Shown: positions 1-6,498, counted from the first letter of the stretch. The stretch is 12,635 nt of DNA from an uncultured Collinsella sp. (GCA_937950415.1 CALFDL010000187.1:1-12635), one strand, 5' to 3'. Numbers and translations: made by a program. Notes: a model not told the origin generated them from the letters alone.

Positions 1-598
1 CCACGAACTTGCCGCCCGTCACCTCAATGCAGGGCTTAATCTTGAGCAGATGGGCGCCAAGGAATGCCACGTTGGACAGACGACCGCCTGCCTTAAGGAA
101 GGCTAGGTCGGTAGGAACAAAGCCCAGCAGCACACGGTCCATGACGGAGTTCGTGAAGGCGAAGATCTCGTCGACGGTGGCATCGGGGTGAGCCTCGATG
201 TATTTGGCAGTCTCGACGACAACGAGCGACTGGCCCACCGAGACAAAGCGCGTGTCCATGGAGTAGACGTAGTCGCGCCCCTTGGCGGCGATCTTCGATG
301 ATTGATGCGAGCAGGTCGTGGCCTCGGAATACGCGAGATGCAGAATAGTCGCATCGGGCTGCTCAGCGTGAATGCGGTCGTACACGTGAGCAAAATCCGC
401 AGGCGCGCAGCCACTGGTCTTGGGCATCACGCCAAACTCGTTGCAGCGCGAATAAATCTCGAGCGGATCGATCGAGCCGTCCTCGACGGTCTCGTCACCA
501 ATCGTGACATGCATAGGCACGCGCACGATGCCGTAGCGCTCGCAGAGCTCTGGCGTCACATCCGAACCAGATTCAACCACGATTATGTACTTGCCCAT
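1..598 (-). CDS. DegV family protein (fatty-acid-binding FakB-like), C-terminus cut by window edge
   Basis: The first 199 residues are visible and the gene runs off the left edge. The DegV fold is supported by an N-terminal strand ending in a Ser/Gly-Ser-Asp turn (VESGSD, residues 8-13), a KTSGCAP segment (60-66) matching the family's KTSQPS, a DTRFVSVGQS segment (115-124), and the strongly conserved F-x-PTDLAFLKAGGRLSN stretch (160-175). Family members bind a fatty acid; some (FakB) present it to the kinase FakA for incorporation into phospholipid. The protein is cytosolic by type, with no signal peptide. The usual SSGLSGT loop is replaced by SEATTCS (91-97), so ligand choice may differ. The start is the ATG at 596-598, placed by family N-terminus. 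The frame stays open upstream and the ribosome site is weak (GAGATGGG, about 10 nt before the ATG). No partner kinase is visible in the window. Confidence 0.9.
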   Translation of the reverse strand, partial: MGKYIIVVESGSDVTPELCERYGIVRVPMHVTIGDETVEDGSIDPLEIYSRCNEFGVMPKTSGCAPADFAHVYDRIHAEQPDATILHLAYSEATTCSHQSSKIAAKGRDYVYSMDTRFVSVGQSLVVVETAKYIEAHPDATVDEIFAFTNSVMDRVLLGFVPTDLAFLKAGGRLSNVAFLGAHLLKIKPCIEVTGGKFV

Positions 599-649
599 TA
601 TTATCACGACCCATCTCGACGTTGGCTTTTGAATATGTGACGCACGTCC

Positions 650-723
650 GCCGTCCTGCTGCAGAACGGCCTCCAAGCGCCAAAGAGACGCCGCCCCTTG
701 CACACAACAAAGGACAGCGTCTC
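650..723 (-). other. Structured leader between the degV promoter and its start codon
   Basis: The roughly 145-nt stretch between the predicted transcription start and the DegV ATG holds two inverted repeats. GAGACGC at 685-691 pairs with GCGTCTC at 717-723 (7 bp, 25-nt loop). GCCGT at 650-654 pairs with ACGGC at 666-670, around a CTGCAG core. Neither is followed by a T-run on the minus strand, so they do not look like terminators. I do not recognise a known riboswitch. No convincing separate gene lies in 599-866. Confidence 0.3.
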
Positions 724-749
724 CCTGGAAAACTCCGTGCTTATCTGAG

Positions 750-778
750 ATTCTACACGGTTTATTAAGGAGTGTTAC
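750..778 (-). promoter_or_regulatory. Predicted sigma-70-type promoter for degV
   Basis: Reading the minus strand, GTAACA (773-778) is followed after exactly 17 bp by TAGAAT (750-755). These match the -35 and -10 consensus at 4/6 and 5/6. Transcription would begin near 743 and give a leader of about 145 nt. The repeat pair at 788-817 lies 9 bp upstream of the -35 box, where an activator would sit. Confidence 0.45.
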
Positions 779-787
779 TTATTCCGC

Positions 788-817
788 AAACGGTAGCTAT
801 ACGCGATAAACGGTAGC
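788..817 (-). promoter_or_regulatory. Pair of 10-bp direct repeats, LytTR-type activator site candidate
   Basis: GCTACCGTTT occurs twice on the minus strand (788-797 and 808-817) with a 20-bp period, close to two helical turns. The copies fit the published LytTR (AgrA/ComE/VirR) half-site pattern [TA][AC][CA]GTTN[AG][TG]: the distal copy (ACCGTTTAT) fully, the proximal copy (ACCGTTTGC) except for its last base. The 11-bp gap is slightly shorter than the usual 12-13. The pair sits just upstream of the degV promoter. No LytTR regulator gene is in the window. Confidence 0.4.
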
Positions 818-823
818 CACCAA

Positions 824-857
824 GAAAGCCCATGTATCCAAAACGCCACGGTCTTTC
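824..857 (-). terminator. Candidate weak terminator after scrB
   Basis: On the minus strand GAAAGACCGTG pairs with CATGGGCTTTC (10 of 11 positions including one G-T, one A-G mismatch, 12-nt loop), ending about 10 nt after the scrB stop. The run after the stem is only TT, so termination would be inefficient or factor-assisted. It separates the fructoside cluster from the degV promoter. Confidence 0.4.
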
Positions 858-866
858 ATAATGCAG

Positions 867-2309
867 CTAGCGAGCCAGACGGTAAAGCTCCATCGAGACG
901 TCACCCTCAGCGCGCAGCTGCATCACCGGTGTTGCGGACGAATAGGTGCGACTCGTAAGCGCAACCTCGCCGTCGTTGACAAATACCTCGATCATCGTGG
1001 TATCCGAAAGGACTCGCAAGTCGCAAAGCTCGTCGAGCTCAACCGACCTCTCGTCGCGCCCATGGCTCTCATCGCCCATATCGAGCGTGAGCATTCCATT
1101 GGCATAGCGCACGACAACGCCCTCACGAACTTCCAGCTCGACAGATTTCGCCCCCTGGCACGACACGACGGCATCAAACAGCCTGCCGGGGCAGTCGACG
1201 GTCTCGCCGGCGGCCACCGAAACACACTCCTTGCGCAGTTGCTCGATCTCGCGCGCGGGCCACTGACAGAGCTTACCGTCGCGCATATTCAGCACCCTCG
1301 GCACGGTAAGCGCGCACTGCCATCCGCGTTCCACCGTCGGGTTTTGAGCCGTTGCATCGGGACAGCCCGCCCAACCGATCATAATCCGTCGGCCATCGGC
1401 ATCTGCAAATGATTGAGGGGCATAGAAGTCAAAACCTGCATCGACCATCTGGGGCTTGCCCGATTCGACAATGGCAAAGCAAGGCTTTTCCCAATCGGCC
1501 TTGATGCGGAACCACACGCACTGGTGCGGGTTTCGGTAATGCCAACCATCGGCGGGCACGCCCTGTGGGCAGCAAACGAGGATTAACTCGCCATCGAGCT
1601 CAAACAGATCCGGGCACTCCCACATAAAACCGAACTTCTCGCCGAGTTCAATACGCGTCGCATATTGCCAGCCCTCTAGATCGAGCGAAGTATAGACAAG
1701 CACACAGCCACGGTCGTCTTTCGTACGAGCGCCCAGAACCATGTAGTAGATACCGTCGTGTTCAAGGATTTTGGGGTCGCGTACGTGCGTACCGATATCG
1801 TCGGGGTAATCGACCGGCCCAACAGCCGTGCGCTTCTCGCCCAATTCGTCGGGATTCTCGGCAACCATATGAATTTGGTTTTGCTCACGGCCCGTCAACA
1901 CGTAGTCGTAATCATCGCGGTCAAAATGCTTGACGTTGCCGGTATAGAAGTAGTGAATCTTGCCGTCGTGTACAAAGGCAGAACCAGAATACGCTCCGCT
2001 CGAATCCAAATCAGAATCGGGGAACAGCACAGGGCCGCGATTCTCGTACGTCACAAAATCCTTTGTTGTCAGATGATTCCAAAGCACTGGACCGCCATGC
2101 GCAGCATCGAACGGATCGTATTGATGATAGATGTGATACGTATCACCAATCTGAACCAAACCGTTGGGGTCGTTGAGCCAGCCAAGCTCAGGCTCCACAT
2201 GGAACAAAAGCCTATCGGGGTCGGACGCGATGCGAGCCGCCGTCTCATCCTGTCCAGCTCGCCACTGCTCATAGTCCGCGCGTGTCACCTTATTTTTTTG
2301 ATTAAACAT
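867..2309 (-). CDS. scrB: Glycoside hydrolase family 32, sucrose-6-phosphate hydrolase / beta-fructofuranosidase
   Basis: This 480-residue cytosolic enzyme has every GH32 hallmark. WLNDPNG (44-50) carries the nucleophile Asp47, WNH (77-79) lies in blade one, and YSGSAF (107-112) forms the sugar pocket. RDP (177-179) carries the transition-state stabiliser and ECPD (231-234) the acid/base Glu231. A C-terminal beta-sandwich fills roughly residues 340-480. The length is typical of ScrB/SacA. The expected reaction is hydrolysis of sucrose 6-phosphate to glucose 6-phosphate and fructose. It follows the PTS gene by 101 bp on the same strand, with a strong hairpin between them, which fits cleavage of the imported phosphosugar. 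The ATG at 2307-2309 has only a modest ribosome site (GAGAAAG, 9 nt before). Exact substrate (sucrose-P or a longer fructoside-P) cannot be read from sequence. No signal peptide, so extracellular invertase or levanase activity is unlikely. Confidence 0.93.
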   Translation of the reverse strand: MFNQKNKVTRADYEQWRAGQDETAARIASDPDRLLFHVEPELGWLNDPNGLVQIGDTYHIYHQYDPFDAAHGGPVLWNHLTTKDFVTYENRGPVLFPDSDLDSSGAYSGSAFVHDGKIHYFYTGNVKHFDRDDYDYVLTGREQNQIHMVAENPDELGEKRTAVGPVDYPDDIGTHVRDPKILEHDGIYYMVLGARTKDDRGCVLVYTSLDLEGWQYATRIELGEKFGFMWECPDLFELDGELILVCCPQGVPADGWHYRNPHQCVWFRIKADWEKPCFAIVESGKPQMVDAGFDFYAPQSFADADGRRIMIGWAGCPDATAQNPTVERGWQCALTVPRVLNMRDGKLCQWPAREIEQLRKECVSVAAGETVDCPGRLFDAVVSCQGAKSVELEVREGVVVRYANGMLTLDMGDESHGRDERSVELDELCDLRVLSDTTMIEVFVNDGEVALTSRTYSSATPVMQLRAEGDVSMELYRLAR

Positions 2310-2333
2310 CGCCGTTGACTTTCTCGTCTATAG

Positions 2334-2371
2334 GGAAGGACGCTCGACTCACACGAGCCGAACGCCCTTCC
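2334..2371 (-). other. 17-bp intergenic hairpin between scrA and scrB
   Basis: A 38-nt inverted repeat folds into a 17-bp stem (GGAAGGGCGTTCGGCTC with its partner, including three G-T pairs on the minus-strand RNA) closed by a GTGT loop. It lies 39 nt after the scrA stop and 24 nt before the scrB ATG. No T-run follows in either direction, so it is not a standard intrinsic terminator. It is more like an mRNA processing or stability element, or a partial attenuator setting scrA:scrB ratios. No clear independent scrB promoter was found in the gap. Confidence 0.6.
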
Positions 2372-2410
2372 TCAAATGGACTTATCCGCACATTACGCTG
2401 AACGGCTCAA

Positions 2411-3862
2411 CTAGAAGCTGACGTCGAAGCCAGCGCCCGCGCCCTCCTCATCGGTGGTCGGAACGCCCTTTGCCTTGTTGTAGGCAAAGATCAGGATGAT
2501 TGGAACGAGGAAGGCGATCAGATTGCCAGCCACATACCACACGAGGGTCTCGGGCGTGACGATGAGCAGGCCAAGTACGCCGGTCAGACCCTGACCGATA
2601 GCGCGCACCTCAAAGAGCTTCACGAAGGCACCGCCGCAGCCCGCACCGATGCAGGCGCAGATGAACGGGATGATCGAGTAGCGCATGTTTGCAGCAAAGA
2701 TTGCGGGCTCGGAGATACCGACCAGCGTCGGGATAAAGGAAGACATGCAGATATTGCGCTCTTTGGAGTGCTTCTTGTGAATGAGATACATGCCGATGGC
2801 GCCACCGCCCTGGGCGATGATGGAAACCGACCAGATGGCCTGGATGTAATTGAAGCCGGTCGTGGCGACGAGGTTGGCCTCGATACCCTGAATGAACTGG
2901 TGCGTACCGGTAACGACGAGCGGCTGCAGGAACGCGGCAAAGACGAAGGCACCAAAGACGCCCATCCTGTTGTACAGGACGTCGATCACGCCAGCGAGAA
3001 CATCGCCGATCAGGTTGCCGAGCGGGCCAAACACGGTGAACAGGGCGACGTTGGCAAGAATCAGGGTGACGGTCGGGACAAAGACGAACGAGACGACCTC
3101 GGGGATGTACTTCTGGGCAATCTTCTCGACCTTGGCCATGAACCAGGCGGTCAGGATTGCGGGGAACACGCCGCCCTGGAAAGCAACCATGGGAATGGAG
3201 AGCGGGCCGAAGTTCCAGTACTCAGCACCCGTCGGGTCCATAACGAACGCGTTGCGGTTCATAAGGCTCGGATGAACCATGACGATACCGACGAGGATGC
3301 CCAGGATCGGGTTACCGCCAAAACGCTTGACCGCGCTGTACATAACCAGGACAGGCAGGTAGTCGAACGTGGTGGCGATAATGGCAAAGAAGCTTGCGAG
3401 GTTCTTGAGGAACTCGCTGTGGTCGGCAAGGCTGCCCTCCATGCCAAAGAGGCCGTTGGCAACGATCAGCGACTTAAGGCCGATGATGATAGCAGCGCCG
3501 ACGAAAGCGGGAATGATGGGGATAAAGATGTCCGAGAATACCTTGAGGACCGAGAAGAACTTGCCCTTCTTGTCCGCCTCGGCGCCCTTGACCTCGGAAG
3601 CGCTGATCTCCTTAACGCCCGTCAGAGCCATAAACTCATCGTAAACCTTGTTGACGGTACCGGTACCGAAGATGATCATGAGCTGGCCGCTGTTGTACAG
3701 CACGCCCTTGACGCCATCGATGTTCTCGAGCTCGGCCTTGTTGTACTTGCTCGTATCCTTGAGCACCAGACGCAGACGCGTAACGCAATGCGTGGCGCCC
3801 TCGATGTTCTCCAGACCGCCGACGTTATCGACGACTTGCTGAGACACTATTTTGTAGTCCAT
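2411..3862 (-). CDS. scrA: PTS system EIIBC component, sucrose/beta-fructoside type
   Basis: This 483-residue membrane permease takes up a sugar and phosphorylates it. The N-terminal EIIB domain (about 1-85) has the phosphocysteine Cys26 in GATHCVTRLRL and the GVKGV...GQLMIIFGTG segment. A linker (about 86-105) joins the EIIC domain (about 106-470), which has many hydrophobic helices, GGNPILG (182-188), TGTHQF (318-323) and GISEPA (382-387), a variant of the family GITE loop. The arrangement and sequence resemble ScrA sucrose permeases. There is no fused EIIA, so a separate phosphodonor is needed and none is in the window. The longest frame begins at 3874, but its extra codons encode the ribosome site; ATG 3860-3862 is preferred. 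It lies 45 bp after the divergent GH32 gene and 101 bp before scrB, so one operon is likely. Substrate could be another beta-fructoside. Confidence 0.9.
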   Translation of the reverse strand: MDYKIVSQQVVDNVGGLENIEGATHCVTRLRLVLKDTSKYNKAELENIDGVKGVLYNSGQLMIIFGTGTVNKVYDEFMALTGVKEISASEVKGAEADKKGKFFSVLKVFSDIFIPIIPAFVGAAIIIGLKSLIVANGLFGMEGSLADHSEFLKNLASFFAIIATTFDYLPVLVMYSAVKRFGGNPILGILVGIVMVHPSLMNRNAFVMDPTGAEYWNFGPLSIPMVAFQGGVFPAILTAWFMAKVEKIAQKYIPEVVSFVFVPTVTLILANVALFTVFGPLGNLIGDVLAGVIDVLYNRMGVFGAFVFAAFLQPLVVTGTHQFIQGIEANLVATTGFNYIQAIWSVSIIAQGGGAIGMYLIHKKHSKERNICMSSFIPTLVGISEPAIFAANMRYSIIPFICACIGAGCGGAFVKLFEVRAIGQGLTGVLGLLIVTPETLVWYVAGNLIAFLVPIILIFAYNKAKGVPTTDEEGAGAGFDVSF

Positions 3863-3865
3863 GTT

Positions 3866-3872
3866 CCTCTCC
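3866..3872 (-). promoter_or_regulatory. Ribosome binding site deciding the scrA start
   Basis: The minus strand reads GGAGAGG-AAC-ATG, placing GGAG six bases before the ATG at 3860-3862. The alternative ATG at 3872-3874 has AAGGG only one base away, too close to act. Confidence 0.7.
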
Positions 3873-3907
3873 ATTCCCTTACGAAATCATAAGACGTTTT
3901 GATGCCA

Positions 3908-5290
3908 TTACAGAGACGCGATCGTTGCATTTGCACACTTGAGCGTACCGTCGGTGACCGTCAGCGCCACACCCTGGCCCTGCTTATTGCAGAAGCGAGC
4001 GTTAAGCGCAACATCATCGACAAAGATGGTCGCGATATCGTCGTCAACGACCAGGCGCACATGATGAGTGCCCTCGCCCTTAAAGAACAACGGACGCTCG
4101 AGGCCCATGTTGTTGACCTGGAACCACGGATACTGGGGGGCCGCCGTAAACTCGAGCTTGCCCTCACGCAGGTTGGCGCGGAACTCATAGGCAAGACCGG
4201 ACTCGGCGTCCTCGGCAAGCTTCACCGAGAAGCCGGCAGCGTCACCGGCGAGCTCGATGTCGGCGTCGAGCATATAGGTAGAACCGGCATCCGCGGCGAG
4301 CACCTGCTCGACCTTGCCCGACTCGCAGGAAAGCTCAAAGGCCTCGACTGCCTTAGCCTCGCCAAAGGCGCCAAGCATGCTGTCGGGGAGTTTGGTGCCA
4401 AGCGTTCCGTCGGCACGCTGAACGATCTCGAGGGGCATAAAGGTGCCACCCCACAGGTAAGAGCTGGGGTCGCCGCCCTCGTCACGCGTAGGAACCCAAC
4501 CAAAGAGAACGCGGCGCTCGCCATCAAATGCGGTACGTGCGGCATAGTACGCGCGGCCATCGAAGGAATCGTCCGCAGGAGTGATCCAGGGACCGTTGAT
4601 AGAGCGAGACATGCGGTAACGGGTCTTGTTGCCATCACTGTACTCAGAGAAGACCAGATACCACCAGTCGCCCATCTTAAAGAGATCAGGCATCTCAAAC
4701 ATGGTGTACAGGCCCGGATTCCACCAGTCGCCCTGGAACTCCCAGGTATCCAGGTCCTTGGAGGTGAACTTGACCAGACGACCGGTCATCAGACGCTTGT
4801 CCTCGCCCACACGCGTGCCGAGGATGAGCATGTACTCTTCGTTCTCCTCATCCCAAAGCACAAAGGGATCGCGCCAGTTGCGGTCATCGTAACCCTCCTG
4901 GGGCGGAAGCAGCGTCTCGGCGATGTTCTTCTCCCACTTGACGGCGTCGTCACTCGTTGCGTGAAGAAGAACCTGCTTCATCAAGCGTGCGCGGACCTTA
5001 TCGCGATTGCAACCAGTGTAGAGCGCATGGTACTTGTCGCCCACCTTAAACACCGTGCCGGCATAAACGTACTGGTCGACCTCCTCGTCGCCGCCACGCT
5101 CAAGGCTCTCGCCAAAGTCCTTGTAGTTGACGAAATCCTTGGTCGTCGCGAGTGCCCAGCCAAACGGCTCTCCGAAAGGTTCGGGGTTACGCGTGTCACG
5201 CTGATGATAGAGATAGAACGTGCCGTCCTCGCCGTACGGCATGATGTCGCCTACCCAAATTCCCTCAGGCTGGTAATACACCTTGTGCAT
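3908..5290 (-). CDS. Divergent GH32-clan glycoside hydrolase, predicted beta-fructosidase
   Basis: This 460-residue protein has no signal peptide. It follows the GH32 plan, a beta-propeller (about 1-310) then a beta-sandwich (about 320-460), but with altered motifs. The nucleophile segment is WVGDIMP (12-18, Asp15) where family members have NDPNG. RDP is intact (140-142). The acid/base segment is FEMPDLF (198-204, Glu199) in place of ECPD. FGWALATTKDFVNY (43-56) matches the canonical blade-one region. All three acidic catalytic positions are therefore present and activity is expected, but the -1 subsite is probably different. It is the first structural gene behind the operator-covered promoter at 5334-5362 and precedes scrA by 45 bp. 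A phosphorylated fructo-oligosaccharide or fructose dianhydride-like substrate is possible; that is inference. ATG 5288-5290 is chosen; the longer frame to 5335 starts with TTG and contains the ribosome site. Confidence 0.82.
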   Translation of the reverse strand: MHKVYYQPEGIWVGDIMPYGEDGTFYLYHQRDTRNPEPFGEPFGWALATTKDFVNYKDFGESLERGGDEEVDQYVYAGTVFKVGDKYHALYTGCNRDKVRARLMKQVLLHATSDDAVKWEKNIAETLLPPQEGYDDRNWRDPFVLWDEENEEYMLILGTRVGEDKRLMTGRLVKFTSKDLDTWEFQGDWWNPGLYTMFEMPDLFKMGDWWYLVFSEYSDGNKTRYRMSRSINGPWITPADDSFDGRAYYAARTAFDGERRVLFGWVPTRDEGGDPSSYLWGGTFMPLEIVQRADGTLGTKLPDSMLGAFGEAKAVEAFELSCESGKVEQVLAADAGSTYMLDADIELAGDAAGFSVKLAEDAESGLAYEFRANLREGKLEFTAAPQYPWFQVNNMGLERPLFFKGEGTHHVRLVVDDDIATIFVDDVALNARFCNKQGQGVALTVTDGTLKCANATIASL

Positions 5291-5296
5291 CCGAGA

Positions 5297-5304
5297 CTTC
5301 CTTT
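5297..5304 (-). promoter_or_regulatory. Ribosome binding site deciding the divergent GH32 start
   Basis: AAAGGAAG on the minus strand lies six bases before the ATG at 5288-5290. The upstream TTG at 5333-5335 has no purine-rich site and falls inside the promoter -10 box. Confidence 0.75.
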
Positions 5305-5333
5305 CCCACAAGATACTAACTCGGTACAACTGC

Positions 5334-5362
5334 AAGATATGTCAATCGTTTTCATATGTCAA
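5334..5362 (-). promoter_or_regulatory. Promoter of the fructoside operon
   Basis: Minus strand: a perfect TTGACA (5357-5362), a 17-bp spacer, then TATCTT (5334-5339, 4/6 to consensus). Transcription would start near 5327, giving a leader of about 37 nt. The -35 box lies inside operator B, and operator A fills the spacer and overlaps the -10, so bound repressor would exclude RNA polymerase. Confidence 0.65.
5337..5353 (+). promoter_or_regulatory. LacI-type operator A
   Basis: ATATGTCAATCGTTTTC, with the central CG flanked by AAT/TTT typical of LacI-family sites. Including the following CATAT, the 21-bp site 5337-5357 is symmetric at 7 of 10 paired positions, the most symmetric copy of the set. 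It occupies the spacer of the operon promoter. Confidence 0.65.
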
Positions 5363-5370
5363 ACGTTTTC
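5354..5370 (+). promoter_or_regulatory. LacI-type operator B, tandem with A
   Basis: ATATGTCAAACGTTTTC, identical to operator A at 16 of 17 positions and directly adjoining it head to tail. The core AAACGTTT is a perfect palindrome. Its complement supplies the TTGACA -35 box. Confidence 0.65.
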
Positions 5371-5404
5371 ACACTAATACGTCTTTTCGCAGTTCCAGTC
5401 GTCG

Positions 5405-5421
5405 GCAAACGATTGACATAT
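5405..5421 (-). promoter_or_regulatory. LacI-type operator C, inverted upstream copy
   Basis: On the minus strand this reads ATATGTCAATCGTTTGC, matching operator A at 16 of 17 positions but in opposite orientation. Its centre is 46 bp upstream of operator B and it lies just after the regulator gene. It could assist repression by looping or cooperative binding. The rest of the 184-bp gap between the regulator stop and the GH32 start shows no terminator. Confidence 0.55.
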
Positions 5422-5474
5422 GCCGGCGAACGGTAATCAGAAGCATTTGAGGAATTCTTTTAGCACGGAATGAA

Positions 5475-6485
5475 CTACGCGGTTTTGCCCTCAATAAGTT
5501 CAACGGGGAGTTTTATATTCGATTCGGGCTTATCGCCGTTAATCAGAGCGATGATGGATTGCGCCGCGAGCTCTCCGATGCGATCGATATCTTGGCGTAC
5601 GGTTGTTAGATCAGGCATAAACGTCATGGTGCGGCGGGCACCATCCGCGCCCACGACCTTAATATCGTCCGGAGCACTCAAGCCGCGCTGCTTCATCATG
5701 TTGAGGCAGATGGCCGCCATCGTGTCGTCTCCCGCAAAGATGCCGTCAATATCGGGGTTCTCATCGAGGATCTTCGCAACGACCGCACTCTTTTCGTCGT
5801 CGGACTTAACGAACTCGACCTCACGGACAAGCGCGGGCAAACCGGCCTGCTCCACAACATCGTGGTAGGCATCGGTACGCTTATTGGCAGGCATACGCAT
5901 GCGGCTATTGTTGCACAGGCACAAGATGCGCGAACACCCGTCATCGATCAGGCGACGCGTGGCAAGTTCGCCGATGCCATAGCTGTCGCTCGCAATCTGA
6001 ACAGAGGTCTCGCCAAGGTCGCAGTCGATACCAACCAGACTCAAGCCCATCTCGGCATACGCCTCGGCACCGATATTAAGCGAGTTGACGATGACGCCAT
6101 CAACCATATTGCGCCGAAGCATATCGATATAAGAACGCTCAAGATCAGGTCGATTGGCGCTATTGCACAGCAACATCTTAAAACCGTTTTCGGCCAGGGT
6201 ACGCTCAACGGCTTGGACCGCTTGGGCATGAAACGGGCTGCTGACATAGGGGACTATCATACCTATTAGATTCAGGCGACCGTTGAGCATGGCACGGGCG
6301 ATATCGTTGGGCGTATAGTTGATGCGCTTCATCGCGGCATGGACCTTATCGCGGGTCTCTTGGCTAATATAGCCGCGATTATTAAGCACGCGAGATACCG
6401 TAGTAGGCGAAACCCCCGCCACCGCTGCAACTTCCTTGATGCCAGGCTTAGCCATATCCTTAGAACGAGCACCCTCGCGAGCCAT
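5475..6485 (-). CDS. scrR: LacI-family transcriptional regulator of the fructoside cluster
   Basis: This is a 336-residue, full-length LacI-type protein. The N-terminal helix-turn-helix is IKEVAAVAGVSPTTVSRVLN (16-35), followed by a hinge segment NDIARAML (60-67) and a periplasmic-binding-protein-like effector core starting LIGMIVPYVSSPF. The hinge position that is usually Leu (Leu56 of E. coli LacI) is Met66 here. The gene lies immediately upstream of, and on the same strand as, the GH32-PTS-GH32 genes. Operators of LacI type occur at that operon's promoter and at 6505-6521 in front of this gene, so it most likely represses both; the inducer may be a fructoside or its phosphate. The start at ATG 6483-6485 follows a strong ribosome site; upstream ATGs at 6500 and 6506 would run through it. 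The symbol scrR is assigned from context and resemblance to Gram-positive ScrR. Confidence 0.9.
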   Translation of the reverse strand: MAREGARSKDMAKPGIKEVAAVAGVSPTTVSRVLNNRGYISQETRDKVHAAMKRINYTPNDIARAMLNGRLNLIGMIVPYVSSPFHAQAVQAVERTLAENGFKMLLCNSANRPDLERSYIDMLRRNMVDGVIVNSLNIGAEAYAEMGLSLVGIDCDLGETSVQIASDSYGIGELATRRLIDDGCSRILCLCNNSRMRMPANKRTDAYHDVVEQAGLPALVREVEFVKSDDEKSAVVAKILDENPDIDGIFAGDDTMAAICLNMMKQRGLSAPDDIKVVGADGARRTMTFMPDLTTVRQDIDRIGELAAQSIIALINGDKPESNIKLPVELIEGKTA

Positions 6486-6489
6486 AGCA

Positions 6490-6498
6490 CCCTCCCCC
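6490..6498 (-). promoter_or_regulatory. Ribosome binding site deciding the regulator start
   Basis: The minus strand reads GGGGGAGGG-TGCT-ATG, a very strong site placed correctly for the ATG at 6483-6485. It would be coding sequence if either upstream ATG were used. Confidence 0.8.

Noticed and set aside
599..700. N-terminal extension of DegV from an upstream GTG in the same open frame
   Set aside because: The frame is open upstream, but the extra residues do not resemble DegV N-termini and the GTG lacks a ribosome site. The ATG at 598 gives the expected first strand.
2310..2410. Possible scrB promoter (TTGAGC, 18 bp, GATAAG) in the scrA-scrB gap
   Set aside because: Weak match to consensus, and the gene order and short gap favour read-through from scrA, so I do not annotate it.
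2768..3892. 374-codon plus-strand open frame opposite scrA
   Set aside because: It is rich in Asp, Glu, Val and His, as expected from the complement of membrane-helix codons. No ribosome site or domain.
3899..5377. 492-codon plus-strand open frame opposite the divergent GH32
   Set aside because: It is an antisense shadow of a gene with clear GH32 motifs, has no recognisable domain, and would read through the operator and promoter region.
5406..5436. LytTR-like pair (ACCGTTCGC and ATCGTTTGC, 21-bp period) overlapping operator C
   Set aside because: One half is part of a LacI operator repeated elsewhere, both halves miss consensus positions, and the motif is too degenerate for a claim without an exact repeat like the one before degV.
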